From assembly GCA_946633495.1 (NCBI GenBank), contig CAMPAX010000077.1, positions 1 to 9,701 of the forward strand: a DNA stretch of 9,701 nucleotides, written 5' to 3'. Of this stretch, positions 6,440-9,701 are shown piece by piece. The translations under genes were made by a program, and so were the position numbers. The notes beneath the pieces were generated by a model. It was not told the DNA's origin, made no database searches, and was given only the letters and a program-made list of their open reading frames with translations. Each line of letters begins with the position of its first letter. Position 1 is the first letter of the stretch. This DNA comes from an uncultured Lachnospiraceae bacterium. GTDB taxonomy: Bacteria > Bacillota > Clostridia > Lachnospirales > Lachnospiraceae.

Positions 6440-8164
6440 AATAACAGATTCTGCGAAAAGAAATTTGCATCTATGTTTATTTCAGGTACCTTTACCAAGG
6501 CGGTGATGTACCTTATGCTTCTGAGTGACAGTATTATCGCAGGTTATTTTATCGGCGAGTCGGGGGTGGCGGCCATCAATGCCATCACCCCGGTAACAGG
6601 GATCGTGACCTTCTTCGGAGATCTTGTATCCACAGGGGTCGGGATCGTCTTTACCAGAGAAGTGGGAGCGATGCGTAAGAAGCGGGCGGATGAGATCTAC
6701 GGTCAGGGGTTGATCATCAGCATTGCCATCGGACTCATTTCCGCGGTTACGATCCTTCTGATCAAGAATGTGTATTTCAGCGCAAACGGGATCACGGGAG
6801 AGATCCTGGATAATGCACTGAAGTATTATCGATTTGTCCCGATCAATGCTTTTCTTACCATTGTGATCTTCTATATGGAGCAGATGGTCTACAGTGATGG
6901 AGACGAGCTGTGCAATAATCTTTGCTATGTTTTTCAGATCGGCGGAAATGTGGTTCTTTCCATCGTTCTTGCAAAGTTCTACGGAATGACCGGTATCATA
7001 CTCGGCTCCGTGATCGGAAACGGGCTTGGGATCCTGGTATGCTGCTGGCATTTCTTCCGGAAGGGGAATACGTTGCATTTCGTATGGCATTTCTCCTTCA
7101 AGGACTTCCTTCTTACCTCACGCTACAGCATCGTGGACTCCTCGGTCTACCTGTGTTGGGCCTTGATGGATTACGTGATGATCGGATTTGTTTCCGCCCG
7201 GTATGGGGACTCCGGTCTGGTCACCCTGTCTGTCGTTGTCAGCCTGATCGAATTCAGTGTCGTTCTGGACGGAGTGGGTATGGCGATGCAGCCCCTTATG
7301 GGAACCTACTACGGAGAGAAGAATCATGTGCTGATCAGGAGGGTCATGGGGGCCGGGATCAAGGCGGCGCTGGCCGAGGGCGTGATCGCCACCGCGCTGA
7401 TATGGATCTTCTCGAAGCAGTTCTGCGGACTGTTTGGGATCTCCGGCGGAGCGTCGCTGGAGCCGTCCATCACCGCAATCCGGATCGTATCTCTGGGATT
7501 TACCTTCTGCAGCGCGGTTTCCCTGATGACATCCTACTATATGCTGATCGACAGGATCGGCATGGCAACCTGTTTCGCATGCCTTCGGAACGGCCTGCTT
7601 TATATCCTGCTTCCGGTACTCGGGGGGCTTTGCTTTGGAACCGGTGGTATGTGGTCGGGCTTTGTCATCGCTCCAATCCTGACGCTTGGCCTATCGCTCC
7701 TGTTCGTATATCTGAAGTTTGGAAAGGAGGATTTCCCCTATCTGCTGAAGGATATGGATTCGGAGATCGAGGTAATGGACGATACCCTGTCGGTTGCTGC
7801 GGCCGCCACTCTGTCAGAGCGGGTCGTTGACAGCATGGTGGCTCATGATTTTGTTAGAGAGGAAGCCAATCATGCAGCCCTTTTTGTTGAGGAAATCGGA
7901 CTTACCATCCTGGAGAAGAATAAGCAGGCGAAAAAACCTGTGCTGATCGAGCTTTCGCTCTTTTATGAAGAAAACTCGGTTCTAATTGTGGAACGGGATT
8001 CCGGAGAACTGTTCGATCTGACCGATTCCTATAGTCAGGTTAAGGGACTCAGCAGTTTCGTCCTGAACGGCCTTATGAAATCTCATGATGAGAAGAAATA
8101 CCTGGTGACTACGGGCTATAACCGCAATATGGTCCGGTTTGCAAAGAACGGGTATGCCGGCTGA
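6437..8164 (+). CDS. MATE-family transporter fused to a degenerate RsbW-like ATPase domain
   Basis: Residues 1 to about 427 form a MATE/MOP-type transporter with 12 likely membrane helices in two similar halves. MATE proteins export drugs or metabolites, usually driven by Na+ or H+. The last 140 residues are an extra cytoplasmic domain that resembles the neighbouring RsbW-like protein. Its LFVE485-EIGLTILEK aligns with the N box VEELFINIAS, RD521-SGELFDL with the G1 box DNGQPYDP, and VKGLSSFVL with the G2 box KGGLGIFMV. In this copy the Mg-binding Asn is replaced by Thr and the second Gly of the lid by Ser, so ATP binding or hydrolysis is probably weak or absent. I place the start at ATG 6437 (575 residues) because GGGAG at 6426-6430 lies 6 bases before it. 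ATG 6416 would add seven residues but has no ribosome site. The gene is 54 bases after the phosphatase and probably in the same unit. The MATE call is firm; the pseudo-ATPase reading is my own alignment. Confidence 0.88.
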   Translation: MNNRFCEKKFASMFISGTFTKAVMYLMLLSDSIIAGYFIGESGVAAINAITPVTGIVTFFGDLVSTGVGIVFTREVGAMRKKRADEIYGQGLIISIAIGLISAVTILLIKNVYFSANGITGEILDNALKYYRFVPINAFLTIVIFYMEQMVYSDGDELCNNLCYVFQIGGNVVLSIVLAKFYGMTGIILGSVIGNGLGILVCCWHFFRKGNTLHFVWHFSFKDFLLTSRYSIVDSSVYLCWALMDYVMIGFVSARYGDSGLVTLSVVVSLIEFSVVLDGVGMAMQPLMGTYYGEKNHVLIRRVMGAGIKAALAEGVIATALIWIFSKQFCGLFGISGGASLEPSITAIRIVSLGFTFCSAVSLMTSYYMLIDRIGMATCFACLRNGLLYILLPVLGGLCFGTGGMWSGFVIAPILTLGLSLLFVYLKFGKEDFPYLLKDMDSEIEVMDDTLSVAAAATLSERVVDSMVAHDFVREEANHAALFVEEIGLTILEKNKQAKKPVLIELSLFYEENSVLIVERDSGELFDLTDSYSQVKGLSSFVLNGLMKSHDEKKYLVTTGYNRNMVRFAKNGYAG

Positions 8165-8199
8165 GGATCTTTTTTTCAAACACTTACAGGGGGAAAAAT

Positions 8200-8877
8200 A
8201 TGAATGTATACGATTTTGACGGAACGATCTACTATACGGACTGCACGATCCAGTTTGCTTTCTGGTGCATGCGGCGGCACCCCGGACTTTGGTTTACTTA
8301 TTTTCCGAAGGTCATGTTCAATCTGGTCAGGTATAAGAAGGGGAAGATAGAGAATCATCTGATGCAGAGAAAGATGTTCAGCTTTCTGACCAAGGTGGAT
8401 GATTTTGATGAACAGATCGAGAAGTACTGGAACAAACATGAGAAGCGGATCTCGGCCTGGTATCTGGCACAGAAGAAACCGGATGATCTGATCATCAGCG
8501 CATCTCCGTCCTGTATCATCGAGCCGATCGCAAAGAGACTTGGCGTTAAGTTCATGGCTACGGAGTATGACCGGGAATACGGAGTATTTCTGGACAATCT
8601 CATGTATGCCAGGGAGAAAGCAAAATATATCACGGATCACGGATTTCCGATGATCGAGAATTTCTATTCCGATTCCCTTGCCGATACACCGCTTGCTCTG
8701 TGCGCCGAGAAAGCACATTTAGTGACAAAAAAGGCAACTACGGTGCAGGACTGGCCGGACATCAGTGATCCGAAGATCATGGAGAAAATACAGGGAAAAG
8801 TGAACACCGGCTGGGATATCCATCTGAAGGATAAGACGATCAAGGTGAAGGACCGGGCAAAAATGGACCGGATGTGA
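8200..8877 (+). CDS. HAD-superfamily phosphatase, HAD-IB (phosphoserine phosphatase-like) type
   Basis: A 225-residue cytosolic hydrolase. Motif I is at the extreme N-terminus (VYD5-FD7-GTIY; D5 would be the phospho-accepting nucleophile and D7 the acid/base). Motif II is IIS100-ASPS, the motif III Lys is probably K140 or K142 in AREKAKY, and motif IV is FYSD158-SLAD162. A helical C1-type cap occupies about residues 20-95 and is rich in Arg, Lys and aromatic residues (RRHPGLWFTYFPK), so it could lie near the membrane. About 40 residues follow the core and end in a very basic tail (KDKTIKVKDRAKMDRM). The substrate cannot be told from sequence; small phospho-metabolites or lipid head groups are candidates. 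The start is supported by AGGGGG at 8188-8193, 6 bases before the ATG. It lies 35 bases after the MATE gene and is probably the last gene of the unit. Its link to the regulatory genes is only positional. Confidence 0.87.
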   Translation: MNVYDFDGTIYYTDCTIQFAFWCMRRHPGLWFTYFPKVMFNLVRYKKGKIENHLMQRKMFSFLTKVDDFDEQIEKYWNKHEKRISAWYLAQKKPDDLIISASPSCIIEPIAKRLGVKFMATEYDREYGVFLDNLMYAREKAKYITDHGFPMIENFYSDSLADTPLALCAEKAHLVTKKATTVQDWPDISDPKIMEKIQGKVNTGWDIHLKDKTIKVKDRAKMDRM

Positions 8878-8919
8878 CAGAAAGATGTGGATCGAATCCG
8901 GGTGAAAAGGAAATCCTTC

Positions 8920-8961
8920 GATTCTGACGGCCTTTAGAGAGGCATCTCTGCCGACAGAATC
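8920..8961. terminator. Long stem-loop between convergent genes, probable terminator region
   Basis: GATTCTGACGGC at 8920-8931 pairs with GCCGACAGAATC at 8950-8961: 12 bases with a single A-A mismatch. Inside it, AGAGA at 8936-8940 pairs with TCTCT at 8945-8949 around a GGCA loop. It lies between the ends of the HAD gene and bioB, where a bidirectional terminator is expected. On the minus strand it is followed by a moderately T-rich stretch (GGATTTCCTTTTC); on the plus strand no T-run follows. The stem is clear. The terminator role is likely for bioB and less sure for the plus-strand unit. Confidence 0.5.
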
Positions 8962-9056
8962 CTGACGTACGGCTTCGCCTTTGAAGGAGAGAAATGCCTG
9001 ATACAGAAGGGATGATAGGGATAATTGCCTGAAAAAGATTTTCCCTTTTCTCCGGA

Positions 9057-9701
9057 TCAGATTGTACGGCCGAGTCCGAGCAACATTTCCTTGTCACTTC
9101 CAATTGTTGAACCGGTTGTTGTCAGCATGTTGCCGGTGATGGTAGCGCTTGCTCCGAAGAGGAAAGCCTTTTTGCCGTTCTCGCTTAACAGGGCGCGACC
9201 GGCTGCCATCCGGATATCTGCTGAGGGATTGATAAATCTGAATATGGCAACGGTACGAAGGATCTCCGCTTCCGTAAGCTTCCTGTTCGATTCGAAGGGA
9301 GTTCCCGGGATCGGCATAAGGGCGTTAATGGGAATGGAAGAGATTCCGAGGGTCGACAGTGTGACGGCCATATCGATACGATCCTCCCAGGTCTCCCCCA
9401 TTCCGATGATTCCACCGGAACATACAGTGAACCCGGCGTTACGGGCTCTTTGTATATTTGCAAGCTTTTCATCAAAGGTATGGGTGGTGCAGATCGACGG
9501 GAAAAAACGTCTTGAGGTTTCGATGTTATTGTGGTAGTTGTGCACGCCCGCTGCGTAAAGTCGGCGGAACTGTTCGTCGGTCAGAAATCCCAGGGAAGCG
9601 CAGAGTCCGAATTTAAGCTCCTTTCGCATTCTTGTGTATATGGAAATGATCTTCTCGAAATCTTCATCGGATGGGCATCTTCCGGAGGTCACGATAGCAA
9701 A
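9057..9701 (-). CDS. bioB: Biotin synthase BioB, C-terminal part (start beyond right edge)
   Basis: The visible 214 residues are the C-terminal two thirds of biotin synthase, the radical SAM enzyme that inserts sulfur into dethiobiotin in the last step of biotin synthesis. The frame stays open to base 9701, so the gene begins right of the window; the GTG at 9692 is internal. Recognisable parts are FAIVTSGR at the edge, LCASLG, HNNIETS, VCSGGIIGMGET, PINALMPIPGTPF, IRMAAGR and the C-terminal FGASATITGNMLTT with its following SDKEMLLGLG. In the E. coli enzyme the [2Fe-2S] cluster is held by C97, C128, C188 and R260. The counterparts of C128 (LCASLG), C188 (VCSGG) and R260 (IRMAAGR) are all here. 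The radical-SAM CxxxCxxC motif must lie outside. The family has about 320-345 residues. The gene is convergent with the plus-strand unit and is probably unrelated in function. Confidence 0.95.
   Translation of the reverse strand, partial: FAIVTSGRCPSDEDFEKIISIYTRMRKELKFGLCASLGFLTDEQFRRLYAAGVHNYHNNIETSRRFFPSICTTHTFDEKLANIQRARNAGFTVCSGGIIGMGETWEDRIDMAVTLSTLGISSIPINALMPIPGTPFESNRKLTEAEILRTVAIFRFINPSADIRMAAGRALLSENGKKAFLFGASATITGNMLTTTGSTIGSDKEMLLGLGRTI

Noticed and set aside
6922..7830. 302-codon plus-strand open frame inside the MATE gene
   Set aside because: It is an alternative frame of the MATE coding sequence; the product is Arg/Gly-rich with no membrane segments or motif.
8165..8180. Run of seven T after the MATE stop as an intrinsic terminator
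   Set aside because: Only a 3-bp stem can be drawn before the T-run (8170-8176), too weak for a terminator; the next gene starts 35 bases after the MATE stop.
8994..9032. 12-codon ORF after AAGGAG (8984-8989)
   Set aside because: The ribosome site and spacing are good, but the peptide is only 12 residues with no supporting feature, and it lies in the spacer between convergent genes.
1..9701. CRISPR arrays, tRNA or rRNA genes, insertion sequences, attachment sites
   Set aside because: No regularly spaced repeats, no tRNA-like cloverleaf, no transposase or integrase coding sequence, and no terminal inverted repeats were seen.

Overview
This 9.7 kb window carries seven plus-strand genes that read as one or two closely packed transcription units, then a convergent minus-strand bioB that runs off the right edge. 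GC content is moderate (about half). Shine-Dalgarno sites are strong and purine-rich, GTG and TTG starts are used, and the proteins are of Firmicutes type. Together these suggest an anaerobic Clostridia member, most likely Lachnospiraceae. That placement is an inference from protein style, not from a marker gene.

Left part (1-3361): the 3' half of one ABC exporter and a complete second one. They match the paired ABC1/ABC2 exporters of the NHLM-type peptide (bacteriocin/RiPP) export system. ABC1 normally carries an N-terminal C39 leader peptidase, which would lie left of the window. ABC2 carries a different, non-peptidase N-terminal domain. No precursor peptide, HlyD-like adaptor or modification enzyme is visible here.

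Middle part (3425-6382): a cytosolic protein of unknown function with a zinc-metallopeptidase signature (HECTH plus a downstream DEIMAD), then 128 bases with a possible 43-codon coupled ORF or RNA structure. Next come an RsbW/SpoIIAB-type ATP-binding protein and an RsbU/SpoIIE-type PP2C phosphatase on an eight-helix membrane domain. These last two overlap by 17 bases and are the kinase and phosphatase halves of a partner-switching circuit. The STAS protein they should act on, and any sigma factor, are not in the window.

Right part (6437-8877): a 12-helix MATE-family transporter whose cytoplasmic C-terminus looks like a degenerate copy of the same RsbW-type ATPase fold, with the Mg-binding Asn and the glycine lid altered. 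A HAD-IB phosphatase follows. A 12-bp inverted repeat with one mismatch lies between the HAD gene and bioB and probably marks the end of the unit.

The most interesting idea is that one locus combines peptide export, a putative extra protease, a membrane-sensing partner switch and a MATE transporter carrying a pseudo-ATPase of that switch. It could be a signal-controlled export or self-protection module. The individual family calls are well supported; the joint function is inference.
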